Under the pieces are notes generated by a model. That model was not told where the DNA came from, did no database searches, and was given only the letters and a program-made list of their open reading frames with translations. A program made the position numbers and the translations under genes. This document shows positions 43,440 through 52,876 of a stretch of DNA of 62,071 nt, one piece after another. Each line of letters opens with the position of its first letter. The first letter of the stretch is position 1. Origin of the DNA: a virus; the IMG/VR virus record IMGVR_UViG_3300025000_000102, positions 1-62,071 of that record; one strand, given 5' to 3'.

Positions 43440-43961
43440 ATGTCGTTAAACCGAGTCATATTAATTGGTCGCCTAACTAAAGACCCCGAATTGCGTTACT
43501 CACCATCAGGCGTTGCCGTAACGAACTTTACACTCGCAGTTGACCGTAAATTTAAGAACGCTCAAGGCGAGAAGGAGACTGACTTTATTCCTTGTGTATC
43601 GTTTAAACAACTTGCTGAACTCATAGCCGAATACCAGTCGAAGGGAAAATTAGTATCGGTAGAGGGACGAATACAGGTCAGGACCTACGACGATAAGGAA
43701 GGTCAGAAGCGATGGGTCACAGAGATCATGGTGGAAGATTGCCATTTCTTGAGTCCGAAGGATGGCGGTACGGGGTCAGGGCAGGCACAGACACAACAAC
43801 CTCCTGCACAGCAACAGCGTCAGTCACAGCAGGGATCGATGCCGCCTCCTCCGGGGTATCAGGGAGCGCCGCGAGCAGATGGTCCACCTAACGGGCAAGG
43901 AAAACCGCCGGGGTATTCGTTCGGACACGAAGTAAATCTAGATGATGATATCCCATTTTAA
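43440..43961 (+). CDS. ssb: Single-stranded DNA-binding protein
   Basis: 173 residues. OB fold start SLNRVILIGRLTKDPELRYSP, then a Gln/Pro/Gly-rich linker and acidic tip DLDDDIPF, the usual tail that binds partner proteins. Protects ssDNA in replication and recombination. Length and tip are typical. Confidence 0.97.
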   Translation: MSLNRVILIGRLTKDPELRYSPSGVAVTNFTLAVDRKFKNAQGEKETDFIPCVSFKQLAELIAEYQSKGKLVSVEGRIQVRTYDDKEGQKRWVTEIMVEDCHFLSPKDGGTGSGQAQTQQPPAQQQRQSQQGSMPPPPGYQGAPRADGPPNGQGKPPGYSFGHEVNLDDDIPF

Positions 43962-43992
43962 AATTATTCTAAATAAGTCAGCGGTGATATAA

Positions 43993-45366
43993 ATGCAACT
44001 ACGAGACTACCAGACAGAACTAATCGAGGAGATCCGGTATTCAATTCTCTCCGGACTCCTCCGGATATGCGCAGTGGCTCCGTGTGGTGCGGGCAAGACG
44101 GTGTTATTCTCTTGGATTGTGGCACAGGCCCGGGCTAAGGGTCAAAAGATACTTATCGTGGTACATCGTCAGGAATTAATTGAGCAAACATCGAAGACGC
44201 TGGATGAGTTTTATATACCTTACGAGGTCCTGAATTCAAAGAACATAAATTCGTGTGACATGCATATTGCGAGTGTTTACACGTTAGCGAGAAATCTTGA
44301 TAAGTTCGAGAAACCTCCTGATTTAATCATATTTGATGAGGGTCACCATGGGGTAGCAAACACGTGGAGAAAGGTTATAGACCACTTCCCCAAGGCGTTG
44401 ATCATCGGTTTCACGGCAACCCCCGCAAGGCTATCAGGCGATGGACTGGGCGTAATATTCCAAGCACTAGCGTTAGGACCGACAGTTAAGGAATTGATCG
44501 AAATGAAGAGATTGTCACCCTTCGACTACTACAGCCCTCCTGTCGTTGCGGATTTCGCAGACCTAAAGGTTAAGTACGGAGATTATCAGTCCTCGGATGT
44601 GGCGCTAAAGATGGATAAGTCGGAGATCATCGGGGATGTCATAGCAACCTATCGTAAGTTGGCAGATGGGAAACGAGCGATTTACTACTGTGCAACTTGT
44701 GAGCACGCCGAACATGTAGCGAGGGAGTTTAATCTTGCGGGGATCAGTGCGGCGTATATCGACGGTAAAACACCTACGGCGATACGCAAATTAGCTATCG
44801 AGCAGTTTCGAACAGGTGCTGTTAAGATCCTGACAAATGTTGACCTTGTGAGCGAAGGTTTTGATGTTCCGAATATGGAGTGCGTTGGATTACTCAGACC
44901 GACTCAGTCCGTGGCGTTGTTTATTCAGCAAGCCATGAGGGCCATGAGGGAGGATCCTGAGAATCCTGAAAAGGTCGCTGTGATAATTGACCACGTCGGC
45001 AACGTTTATCGGCATGGTTTACCGGATGAGGACCGCGAATGGAGCCTCGAAGGCAAGGTCAAGAAGCGCGAACCGTCTGAGATATCAGTTAGGCAGTGTC
45101 CAGAGTGTTATTACGCGCATCTACCTTCTCCTAAGTGCCCGAAGTGTGGGTTTGTGTATGCGGTGAAGGCTCAGGCTGAGATCGTGCAGACGAAGGGTGA
45201 GTTACTGCAGATTAAGGCGTTGGAGCGCAAGGAGGATAAGCGAGAGGTTGCAAGGGCTAAGACGCGGGAAGAGTTGGAGTTTATCGCGATTAAGCGAGGG
45301 TACTCGTTGCGGTGGGTTAACGTGCAGTTGGAGTTGAGAGAGAAGTGGAGAGGGGGGAGACGATGA
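43993..45366 (+). CDS. SF2 DEAD/DEAH-box helicase
   Basis: 457 residues. Walker A APCGAGKTVL, motif II DEGHHG, later motif with TATPAR, and a QAMRAMRE motif VI-like segment. C-terminal zinc ribbon (CPECYYAH...CPKC). Likely unwinds DNA at replication or recombination. Confidence 0.93.
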   Translation: MQLRDYQTELIEEIRYSILSGLLRICAVAPCGAGKTVLFSWIVAQARAKGQKILIVVHRQELIEQTSKTLDEFYIPYEVLNSKNINSCDMHIASVYTLARNLDKFEKPPDLIIFDEGHHGVANTWRKVIDHFPKALIIGFTATPARLSGDGLGVIFQALALGPTVKELIEMKRLSPFDYYSPPVVADFADLKVKYGDYQSSDVALKMDKSEIIGDVIATYRKLADGKRAIYYCATCEHAEHVAREFNLAGISAAYIDGKTPTAIRKLAIEQFRTGAVKILTNVDLVSEGFDVPNMECVGLLRPTQSVALFIQQAMRAMREDPENPEKVAVIIDHVGNVYRHGLPDEDREWSLEGKVKKREPSEISVRQCPECYYAHLPSPKCPKCGFVYAVKAQAEIVQTKGELLQIKALERKEDKREVARAKTREELEFIAIKRGYSLRWVNVQLELREKWRGGRR

Positions 45367-45662
45367 GGAAGGAGCTCAGGATGACGAACGAATCCGTAAC
45401 CCTAAAGCAAATCAACGACATGAAACACGCCATCGGTTTCGACGGTAAAAGGGTAAGGCGCAGGAAATACGTTGCGTATCGGAATTACTACACGACTTCG
45501 GATAATAGTTCGAGTTGGGACGCGTTAGTTGAATTAGGGCTAGCAGTAAAAAGACCGTTCGAGAATGGAATTGGCGGTAATCCTCAGTGTTATTTTGTTA
45601 CTAAGAAGGGCATGGAGTTTTTGGAGAGGTTACTGGAATGCAAGATTATGGAGGAGGAGTGA
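45363..45662 (+). CDS. Hypothetical protein
   Basis: 99 residues, basic N-terminus and aromatic region (YVAYRNYYTTSD). ATG overlaps helicase stop. A winged-helix-like shape is possible. Unrecognised. Confidence 0.55.
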   Translation: MRKELRMTNESVTLKQINDMKHAIGFDGKRVRRRKYVAYRNYYTTSDNSSSWDALVELGLAVKRPFENGIGGNPQCYFVTKKGMEFLERLLECKIMEEE

Positions 45663-45667
45663 GAGGT

Positions 45668-46123
45668 ATGGCGAGAGATGAGATTATGGCAATGGTGCCG
45701 GGTCAAGAGTTGGACGCACTAATCGGTAAATTAGTTAAAGCTACACCACGAGTTGAGTGGTGGGCAACGATGGATGAGGTTACCTGCTACGCGGATTTTA
45801 ACAGTGAACAATTGGCTAATGAGTGGCACGAGGAATTTAAGACCGAATGGCCTAACGGGGAGTACGCAAGGAGCGGTCGAATTATCCGCAAGGAGTTCTA
45901 TAAGCACTACTCAACAGACATATCGGCGGCCTTTGAAGTTATCGAGAAGATGCAACAAAAAGGTTGGTACATCACCATTGAGCACTATCTACTCAACACG
46001 AAGACCATTTGCTATCGTAAGTTGCTCGATAAATCACAGGACGTAGGTATTTTTATCAAGAAGATGGGCGATGCCGAGGGGATATGCAAGGCTGCGCTTC
46101 TGGCGTTGGAGGAAAAACCATGA
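45668..46123 (+). CDS. Hypothetical protein
   Basis: 151 residues. Mixed helices and strands, no known motif. RBS GGAGG. Coupled to the next gene by a 4-base overlap. Confidence 0.55.
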   Translation: MARDEIMAMVPGQELDALIGKLVKATPRVEWWATMDEVTCYADFNSEQLANEWHEEFKTEWPNGEYARSGRIIRKEFYKHYSTDISAAFEVIEKMQQKGWYITIEHYLLNTKTICYRKLLDKSQDVGIFIKKMGDAEGICKAALLALEEKP

Positions 46124-46479
46124 GTTATTACCTCAAAACAGCCAGCGAGCTACTACCTGAATCAAACTGCCTAAAACTTAAATACGCGGCAGTAATCGTA
46201 GGTAAACACGGTCGCATCATCTCAGTGGGCTACAACCATTCCGCGATCCCCTGCACTACCTGCGCACGTCAGGATATCCCGCATAACTCAGGAAACTACG
46301 ACACATGCCATTCGATACATGCGGAAATGATGGCACTGCTCGGGGTTGATATGAGGGAGTTACGAGGTTCGACGTTGTATCTCGTTTGTGATCGGGATAT
46401 AGGTCCTGAGCCGTGTCCGATATGCAAGAGGTTGATGGAGTGGTGCGGGGTGACGTTGGCAGAAGGAGGGGGTAAATAA
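46120..46479 (+). CDS. dCMP/cytidine deaminase-like protein
   Basis: 119 residues. HAEMM and PCPIC motifs give the zinc site of deaminases; C-terminal short. Would convert dCMP to dUMP for thymidine supply. Shorter than typical dCMP deaminases, so substrate is uncertain. Confidence 0.85.
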   Translation: MSYYLKTASELLPESNCLKLKYAAVIVGKHGRIISVGYNHSAIPCTTCARQDIPHNSGNYDTCHSIHAEMMALLGVDMRELRGSTLYLVCDRDIGPEPCPICKRLMEWCGVTLAEGGGK

Positions 46480-46797
46480 ATGAAAAAATTAATTTCCCTA
46501 TCCATTCTCGCGGCTCTCCTGCTCACTGGTTGTGGGACCAATCAGGCCCAAACCGTACCACAACCAACTGAGCAACAAGATGATAATGATGAAATGGGCT
46601 GGTTCGAAGATGAAGTTTTGGATATGGATGACTGGGGAGAGAAAAAGAAGTCCAAGGTTAAATCTGGAGTTTTACAACCTCAACCCAAAGCTGATATTAA
46701 GCCTCAACCAAAAGCTGAGGTTAAGCCTAAGTCTAAAGTAGATGCCAAAATGCCGAGCACTAAGCAAAAGGCGAGTGTGAGCAAAAAGAATCTATAA
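46480..46797 (+). CDS. Lipoprotein, Lys/Pro-rich
   Basis: 105 residues. Signal peptide MKKLISLSILAALLLTGC with a lipobox LTGC. The rest is charged and repetitive (short PQPKAE/VKPKSK-like units). Surface-exposed phage lipoproteins often block superinfection. Confidence 0.8.
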   Translation: MKKLISLSILAALLLTGCGTNQAQTVPQPTEQQDDNDEMGWFEDEVLDMDDWGEKKKSKVKSGVLQPQPKADIKPQPKAEVKPKSKVDAKMPSTKQKASVSKKNL

Positions 46798-46812
46798 GGA
46801 GGTCAAACTGGC

Positions 46813-46944
46813 ATGCAATTCGGACTAGGATTAATACTCGGTGGCGTGATTGGCATGATCGCAACGGCGATAATGGTAGCCGCTAGGGATGCGGATGATT
46901 CCATGAGGAGATTAGAGAAGGAGTGGGAGAAGGATGAGTGGTAG
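46813..46944 (+). CDS. Small membrane protein (DUF3789-like)
   Basis: 43 residues, one span (GLGLILGGVIGMIATAIMVA) then charged tail. DUF3789 proteins have this shape. RBS AAGGAGG. Confidence 0.65.
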   Translation: MQFGLGLILGGVIGMIATAIMVAARDADDSMRRLEKEWEKDEW

Positions 46945-47323
46945 GGAGCGTATGAACGTAGAGACTAATTGTTTACAATGTGGAGAAATGTTCATCAGGA
47001 TGGCAAGAAACGATAGAGAGCCTAAGTTCTGCTCAAGAAAATGTCTTTATGATTATAGGCGGGAAAATGGTTTTAGTGAGGATTCAATACTCAAGTTATC
47101 CCAGAATGTTTCAAAAAGTTTAATTGGCAATTCACGCAGATGGAAAGGTGATAATGCTTCGTATGTAGCTAAACACATGTGGGTTTACAAGCACAGGGGC
47201 AAGGCTCGTATATGTGAACCACATCCAGAACATAACGCATTAAGATTTGAGTGGGCAAATATTAGCGGAAAATATCTTAGAGACGTTAACGATTACATTC
47301 AACTTTGTCCATCATGTCACTGA
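46934..47323 (+). pseudogene. HNH endonuclease with premature TGA
   Basis: 129 residues. CLQCG ... CSRKC zinc-binding start, then RWKGDNASYVAKHMWVYKH, LRFEWANISGKYLRDVNDYIQLCPSCH, typical HNH-type end. The frame stops at TGA (47321-47323) right where other members continue as CHxKYD: after the stop the same frame reads KYDLGLIKLNN... to a TAA at 47369. Suggests one nonsense change or readthrough. ATG 46952 is an alternative start. Confidence 0.75.
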
Positions 47324-47371
47324 AAATACGATTTAGGGCTTATTAAACTTAATAATATAGAGGTGGTATAA

Positions 47372-47773
47372 GTGAGAATTCTTAAATTTAGGGCATGGGA
47401 CAAGGAAAAAATGATTGATGGTGATTCGTTAGCCTTTGAGGATTATGCTCCGATTAAAGATTTACTAAGCGGTGAAGGGATAATGCAATTTACTGGCCTC
47501 AAGGATAAAAACGGTGTGGATATTTACGAGGGAGATATCATTAATCTCATTAACGCTGAAGGTGATTCGATAAACGTGGTTTGTGAGTTCGGTACTGCAA
47601 GGAGAAGGGTAATTGACTGCACGGTTGATATAACCGGATTCTATTTTAAACTAGACAATGGCAAAAAGTCTTTCCCTGTCGTTGATAATTATTTAGGGAA
47701 ACACGATTTGGAACTATTCGAGGTCATTGGAAATATCTACGAACACCCCGAGCTAATGGAGGTGCAGGGATGA
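47372..47773 (+). CDS. YopX-family protein
   Basis: 133 residues. Starts RILKFRAWDKEKM and has TGLKDKNGVDIYEGDII, the YopX signature. Small phage protein of unknown role, possibly beta-barrel nucleic-acid binding. GTG start behind GAGGTGG. Confidence 0.93.
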   Translation: MRILKFRAWDKEKMIDGDSLAFEDYAPIKDLLSGEGIMQFTGLKDKNGVDIYEGDIINLINAEGDSINVVCEFGTARRRVIDCTVDITGFYFKLDNGKKSFPVVDNYLGKHDLELFEVIGNIYEHPELMEVQG

Positions 47774-48177
47774 GAGAGATTAAATTACGGGGAAAGGTCA
47801 TTGATACTAGTAGCGTTATCGACAAGAAAAAGGAATTCTCAGAAATGTTGTCAATCGGAGAATGGGCTACTGGACAGATATATTACAAGGATGGCGACTC
47901 CTTCGTTGGGTGCTATGGGGAGTGGTATAAGGTTAACTGTGAAACGGTGGGACAATTTACGGGTCGTCGTGACAAAAACGGAAACGAGTTATGCGATGGA
48001 GATATTTGTAAATACGGAAGCAAGGTTCTGGAGGTTTTCTGGACATCAATAGGAACTGGAAGTTGGTGGTTTAGGAACGGACTTGGTGAGAATGTTAAGA
48101 GAATTGATCTCGATGATCTGATAATTATTGGGAACAAGTGGGATAATCCTGGGCTTCTCAGTGGTACTCCATCATGA
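47770..48177 (+). CDS. YopX-family protein (paralog)
   Basis: 135 residues. TGRRDKNGNELCDGDICK and REIKLRGKVI start match YopX. Overlaps upstream by 4 bases. Tandem duplicates of YopX are common in Firmicute phages. Confidence 0.9.
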   Translation: MREIKLRGKVIDTSSVIDKKKEFSEMLSIGEWATGQIYYKDGDSFVGCYGEWYKVNCETVGQFTGRRDKNGNELCDGDICKYGSKVLEVFWTSIGTGSWWFRNGLGENVKRIDLDDLIIIGNKWDNPGLLSGTPS

Positions 48178-48545
48178 GTAACGAGCACGACATCCAATCC
48201 CGCATCCGCATCGACTTCTCCCGAGAAATCCCCCAAGGTCTCCTCTTCCGTACCAACGTAGGCCAATCGTGGACAGGCTCGCGCACTCGCAAAAACCCTG
48301 ACGGCTCACTAACAATCTTTGATCCGCGTCCATTCTCGACAGGCTTACCGAACGGGTTTTCTGATCTGTTCGGGGTACTTCCTGGGGGACGCGCTGTGTT
48401 CATCGAGGTTAAGTCGGCGAAGGGGAAACCATCCGAGGCGCAGACTAGGTTTTTAGATGTGGTGGTTGGTGCGGGGGCATTGGCAGGGGTGGCGAGGTCG
48501 TTTGAGGATGTTGTGAGGATTATTAAGGGACAGAAAGAGAGTTGA
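48174..48545 (+). CDS. VRR-NUC domain nuclease
   Basis: 123 residues. GFSDLFGVLPGGRAVFIEVKSAKGKPSEAQTRFL matches the PD-(D/E)xK-type VRR-NUC motif. Cuts DNA structures in recombination or repair. ATG overlaps previous stop. Confidence 0.93.
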   Translation: MSNEHDIQSRIRIDFSREIPQGLLFRTNVGQSWTGSRTRKNPDGSLTIFDPRPFSTGLPNGFSDLFGVLPGGRAVFIEVKSAKGKPSEAQTRFLDVVVGAGALAGVARSFEDVVRIIKGQKES

Positions 48546-48551
48546 TGGAAA

Positions 48552-48857
48552 ATGCACCTTGATTTTGCGGTAAACAAAGATTGTTTAAATCTAATGGATA
48601 GTTATGGTGAGATATGCGTTAAATGCAACTGTTGTGGCAGATTTGACGAGAGCACAAAGCTAGAGGCGCAACTAAGAACATTAAAAAAACACTTGCAAGA
48701 GAATCGCGATTTTAACGATTGGTTTGAGGAATGCGAAGAGATTCAAAGGGCTAACGTTGCGGCTAATATTTCGTATTTAGAAGAGGAGATTCGCAAGGTT
48801 GAGGAACAAATAAAGATGAGCCCCAACCCAGAAGACCATGAGGCATCTATTAATTAA
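48552..48857 (+). CDS. Hypothetical coiled-coil protein
   Basis: 101 residues, CVKCNCCGR cluster then a charged helix. Start ATG; RBS is weak. Unrecognised. Confidence 0.6.
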   Translation: MHLDFAVNKDCLNLMDSYGEICVKCNCCGRFDESTKLEAQLRTLKKHLQENRDFNDWFEECEEIQRANVAANISYLEEEIRKVEEQIKMSPNPEDHEASIN

Positions 48858-48888
48858 CGGTGGCTAAGGCTGAGAAGAGGGATTATTC

Positions 48889-51861
48889 GTGTCCGATACT
48901 AACATAACGACTGAACAGTTCCTAAACGCACTATACGGCAATCTCGACGAAGGGCACGTCTATCTCTGGACTCTGCCCGATCACAGGACATGGCCCTTCG
49001 CGGTCGATGAGCTACGGACTATGGCAAGCGCTGCCCATGCTATTCAGGATGATAAGGACGTGTACTTTGGGCTTGGGGGGGCACTGCAGGAGATTAGAGA
49101 TAACAAGCGTCTCCTAGCTAACAATGTGTCGTTTATCACATGCCTTTGGATGGACATCGACATTGCTACGCAAGGAGCACACGCTCACGATCAACTACCT
49201 AAAACGATTGAGGAGGCACTAGGTATCCTTCCTGACTTCTTAGGCCCCTCCATCGTCGTTTGGTCAGGCAACGGTCTGCATGTCTATTGGCTCCTCAAGG
49301 AGGCGTGGATATTCGATTCTCAGGAAGAAAATCTCCGCGCGTCGAACCTCATGATCAGACTACAGGCGTTCGTGAGATCCCTTGCGCAAGAGAGAGGTTG
49401 GAAACTCGACAGCACGCCAGACCTCTCCCGCGTTCTGAGGGTGCCTGGGACATTGAATCATAAGATGGGCCAGAGTAAACCGGTTGTGATCACGCAGTTT
49501 GACGAGTCTGTACGGTATGACCCTTCCGAGTTAGAGGACCTTATCCCAGACATCGACTTCCGCGCAGAGATCACGAATCACGGGAAGTTCGAACGTCGAC
49601 CAACGGATGTGAGCTCTGACCTGATGATCGGAAATTGCGCATTCCTGCAATACTGTTTGATTAACGCCTCGTCCATAACCTACGGCGAATGGCTGTCAAT
49701 GCTCACCAACGTAGTGAGGGGCACAGACGGGATTGATAAGTGCCATGAGTTATCACGACCAGACACGGGACGTTACACACCGAAGGGGACGGACTTTAGG
49801 ATATCCGAGGCGCTGAATATGAATGGGCCACAGACTTGCGAATATATTCGTACCTCTCATGGGTTTCCGTGCCCTGCCGGGGGATGTGGGGTGAAGTCTC
49901 CCTCTTCGTTCTCGCTCGGTCGCGTCGACCAGGCGAGGGCAAGGATTAATATGCTGGGGATACCAACGACTGAGAAGGTTTTTCAACCCGAGATATTAAC
50001 CGCGCTGTCAATCGTTAAACGGTCCGATCCGGCGCTGTATGCTCGCGTTAAGGACAAGCTCAAGGGCTCAGGGATTAACCTTAATGATCTTAATGCGTCA
50101 ATCAAACATCTGGCACAGGAAACTATCATGGAGGCGCTAGATGCTCCATCAAGCTCAGGAACAGTCGTCGATATTCCTTGTGGAGAGTTATCTGGTATAC
50201 CCAAGGACTATATCTTTCCTCCGGCCTTTAGAATTAACAACGATGGAATTAGTTATGTTAAAACGACTAACGAGGGACCGATACTCCTTAGGGCATGCGG
50301 TTGCCCTGTATATATTAAGGCGAGACTGTACAACGAGGACACGGATTCCGAATCGCTGAAAATAGCGTATAGACATATGGGCCATTGGCGGGACTTAGTT
50401 GTTCCTCGTTCCGTAGCAATAAACTCGCGGCTCGTTATTAACCTAGCCGATCGAGGTCTTGCCGTTGCCTCAGATAGTGCCCGTTATGCCGCTAAATACT
50501 TCGATGATTGCCTATGTTGTAATCCTGATATTCCTGTTCAGAAAGCCGTCTCCCATTTTGGTTGGAGAGGTAAAGCGTTTATATTCCCTGGATTATGCCC
50601 TGATATTGAGATCGATGTTGACGACATTGAGAGCAAACACGCGTTGAAAGGGTTTTTATCAATGGGAATATTAAACGATTGGGTAAACGTTGCCAACGAC
50701 GTTAGGAATACTTCTTCAAATGCGCGATTTATGCTTTCGGCTGGGTTTTCCTCGCCACTACTCAAGCTATTGAGTCAAAGAAATTTTATCATCCATAATC
50801 ACGGCGGGTCAGGCGGGGGGAAGACGGCAGCGCTGTGGCTGGCAATATCAATATGGGCTGATCCTGATCCGGTTATTGCAAGTTTTAACAATTCACCGAC
50901 GTCTCTGGAACGGAGAGCGAGTTTATTCTCGGATCTGCCATTCGGAATCAATGAGCGCGAGGTGTTGGGGCAGCAGCAAAAACAAGATATTTCTCCCATT
51001 ATCTACATGTTGGCGGAGGGCAAAGGAAAGGGTCGTGGTAGCAAGTCGGGACTGCAAAAACTGAATACATGGAGGACGGTTGTTCTTGCGACTGGAGAGG
51101 GTCCCCTGACATCTGCTGCGAGTATGGATGGATTCATGAATCGTTTAATTGAAATTGACGGCGGGCCACTTGCTGATAACGTACCTCTTGCGAGGTATCT
51201 TTATGAATTTTTACCTAATTGCCATGGACAAGCAGGGATAGTATTTTTACAACATCTCATGGAGGCGCAACTTAGCGATATTGTGGAATTATATCGTGAG
51301 GCACAAGCTCGGCTAAAGTACAATTTTCCAGATAGACTAGATAGCCACTTAGACGCACTAGCGTGTGTTACGGTAGCAGATTACCTATCAGGAGTTTGGG
51401 TATTCAATAAAGAACCAACGATAGCAAAATCGGAGTCTTACCATATGATTGCGGAAATAGCTAGTAAACTTATCAGGCAATGCGAGGCTAGTGAGTCGGA
51501 ACGCGCTTGGTTGGCATTCATGGATTGGGTAGGGGAAAATTCGGACAAACTCAGTAATTCGTATTCGTCGAGAATTGGCACGAAAGACGGAGTGAATATT
51601 TACTTAATCAGGAGTGTTGTGGATAAATTCCTTAGTCAGTATTCAAGCGCTCAGAAAATAATTAAAGATTGGGCAGGACAAGGGAAAATTCGAACGTGGA
51701 GGGATGGAGAAAAAAATAGGTTTGATTACAAGAGAAGTATTGGAGGAGCAAGGGTTAGGTGTATTGTATTCGCCGAAGATCTTGAAAATACGGACAGCGG
51801 TGGGGCATGTGGGCAGCAGTGGGGCAGTAGTGGGGCAGGCAGTGGGGCAGGTAAATATTAA
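48889..51861 (+). CDS. Primase-helicase (N-terminal prim-pol-like, C-terminal DUF927)
   Basis: 990 residues. N-terminal 300 residues resemble a prim-pol with WMDIDIA and SGNGLHVYW; C-terminal DUF927 helicase with Walker A-like HGGSGGGKTAALW (~residue 645). The final residues (GSSGAGSGAGKY) come from the GTGGGGC repeat array that starts inside the gene. Replicates phage DNA. Confidence 0.9.
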   Translation: MSDTNITTEQFLNALYGNLDEGHVYLWTLPDHRTWPFAVDELRTMASAAHAIQDDKDVYFGLGGALQEIRDNKRLLANNVSFITCLWMDIDIATQGAHAHDQLPKTIEEALGILPDFLGPSIVVWSGNGLHVYWLLKEAWIFDSQEENLRASNLMIRLQAFVRSLAQERGWKLDSTPDLSRVLRVPGTLNHKMGQSKPVVITQFDESVRYDPSELEDLIPDIDFRAEITNHGKFERRPTDVSSDLMIGNCAFLQYCLINASSITYGEWLSMLTNVVRGTDGIDKCHELSRPDTGRYTPKGTDFRISEALNMNGPQTCEYIRTSHGFPCPAGGCGVKSPSSFSLGRVDQARARINMLGIPTTEKVFQPEILTALSIVKRSDPALYARVKDKLKGSGINLNDLNASIKHLAQETIMEALDAPSSSGTVVDIPCGELSGIPKDYIFPPAFRINNDGISYVKTTNEGPILLRACGCPVYIKARLYNEDTDSESLKIAYRHMGHWRDLVVPRSVAINSRLVINLADRGLAVASDSARYAAKYFDDCLCCNPDIPVQKAVSHFGWRGKAFIFPGLCPDIEIDVDDIESKHALKGFLSMGILNDWVNVANDVRNTSSNARFMLSAGFSSPLLKLLSQRNFIIHNHGGSGGGKTAALWLAISIWADPDPVIASFNNSPTSLERRASLFSDLPFGINEREVLGQQQKQDISPIIYMLAEGKGKGRGSKSGLQKLNTWRTVVLATGEGPLTSAASMDGFMNRLIEIDGGPLADNVPLARYLYEFLPNCHGQAGIVFLQHLMEAQLSDIVELYREAQARLKYNFPDRLDSHLDALACVTVADYLSGVWVFNKEPTIAKSESYHMIAEIASKLIRQCEASESERAWLAFMDWVGENSDKLSNSYSSRIGTKDGVNIYLIRSVVDKFLSQYSSAQKIIKDWAGQGKIRTWRDGEKNRFDYKRSIGGARVRCIVFAEDLENTDSGGACGQQWGSSGAGSGAGKY

Positions 51862-52115
51862 TATATCTCTTGAATACTCTTAATATCTCTATTATTCATA
51901 TACCTGCCCCACTGCCCCACTTGTCCCACCACATTTACCTATAGAAAACATATATACCTTGTAGCACGGTAAGGGTATAGGTCCTTTTCTATATAGACTA
52001 TATTCCTAAAATGGTGGGGCAGTGGGGCGCAAGGTCATGAAACCGTTGCGGCAGTAGGGCTAAGGGGTGCCCCACCACAAAAAATGTGGTGGGGCATGGT
52101 GGGGCGGGGTGGGGC
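51800..52115. repeat. GTGGGGC iteron array (possible replication origin)
   Basis: Twelve exact copies of GTGGGGC (nine forward, three reverse) within 316 bases: forward at 51800, 51819, 51830, 51842, 52014, 52022, 52089, 52099 and 52109, reverse at 51906, 51914 and 52069. A variant GTCCCAC lies at 51923. A 12-bp inverted pair GTGGGGCAGGTA/TACCTGCCCCAC (51842 and 51901) encloses AT-rich DNA, and an 11-bp perfect hairpin lies at 52069-52095. The 52089-52115 part has four GGGG runs, fitting a G-quadruplex. Confidence 0.85.
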
Positions 52116-52142
52116 AGGTAAGTTAATAAGGAGGTAACAGTC

Positions 52143-52346
52143 ATGAAAGGTAAAATAATCCAGATAATACCAGCGCCAAGTAATTTAGTCATCGTGAGCA
52201 CGGTAGATGGAGAAGTATGCGAAGAACCTCCGTTATGCCTAGCCCTAACGAATCAAGGAGAAATCCTTATCATGCACATAGATGGAGTTGGATTAATTGA
52301 TGAAGTCCACGAAGCAATAGACATGGATTATTTCAAGTGGAAGTAG
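52143..52346 (+). CDS. Hypothetical protein
   Basis: 67 residues, mixed. RBS AAGGAGG. First gene after the iteron region. Unrecognised. Confidence 0.55.
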   Translation: MKGKIIQIIPAPSNLVIVSTVDGEVCEEPPLCLALTNQGEILIMHIDGVGLIDEVHEAIDMDYFKWK

Positions 52347-52705
52347 ATGGGCTTGCCACGGATCAGGTGATCCCACCCAAAATCCAAACCCTACTCACTC
52401 GTAAACAGACCGCCGACGCCCTCTCGCCAGAGATCCGGCAAAAGTACGCCAAGGAATACCAACTACTCATTTCTCAGATCGCAAACTACGGACTAAATCA
52501 CTCACTACCGGCATGGGACACGGAAGTTAACATGGAGATACTGTCCCAAATATTGCAGGAGATCGACAGAAAGCACGGTCAGGACGGCGTAGAGAGGATT
52601 TGCCTAGCGATGGTGCCAGAAATTGATTTGAGCTTTCGGGAGAGGGATCAGGTGAGGATTGAAGCGTGGGTTAGTGTGACCAGAGAACGGATGAGGAATG
52701 CGTAG
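52337..52705 (+). CDS. Hypothetical protein
   Basis: 122 residues, GTG start overlapping previous gene. Helical, acidic/basic mix. No known motif. Confidence 0.5.
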   Translation: MEVDGLATDQVIPPKIQTLLTRKQTADALSPEIRQKYAKEYQLLISQIANYGLNHSLPAWDTEVNMEILSQILQEIDRKHGQDGVERICLAMVPEIDLSFRERDQVRIEAWVSVTRERMRNA

Positions 52706-52717
52706 AGGTGAACACCG

Positions 52718-52876
52718 TTGAGATTCCCAACCTGTATGACCTGCATATGCAGGAAATGCAAGAACGAAATAACTTGCCCACTAAATACGGAGAAGATCAA
52801 GGAGAGGCCTTGTGATAAGTGTCACGGGAGAGAGTTGGATTGGTGTAATAAATTCAGGGAGGAAAACCATGATTAA
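52718..52876 (+). CDS. Small Cys-rich zinc-finger-like protein
   Basis: 52 residues from TTG 52718 (RBS GAGGTG). Cys pairs CMTCICRKC and CDKCH suggest zinc binding. Too short for many ORF searches. Overlaps the next gene by 8 bases. Confidence 0.6.
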   Translation: MRFPTCMTCICRKCKNEITCPLNTEKIKERPCDKCHGRELDWCNKFREENHD

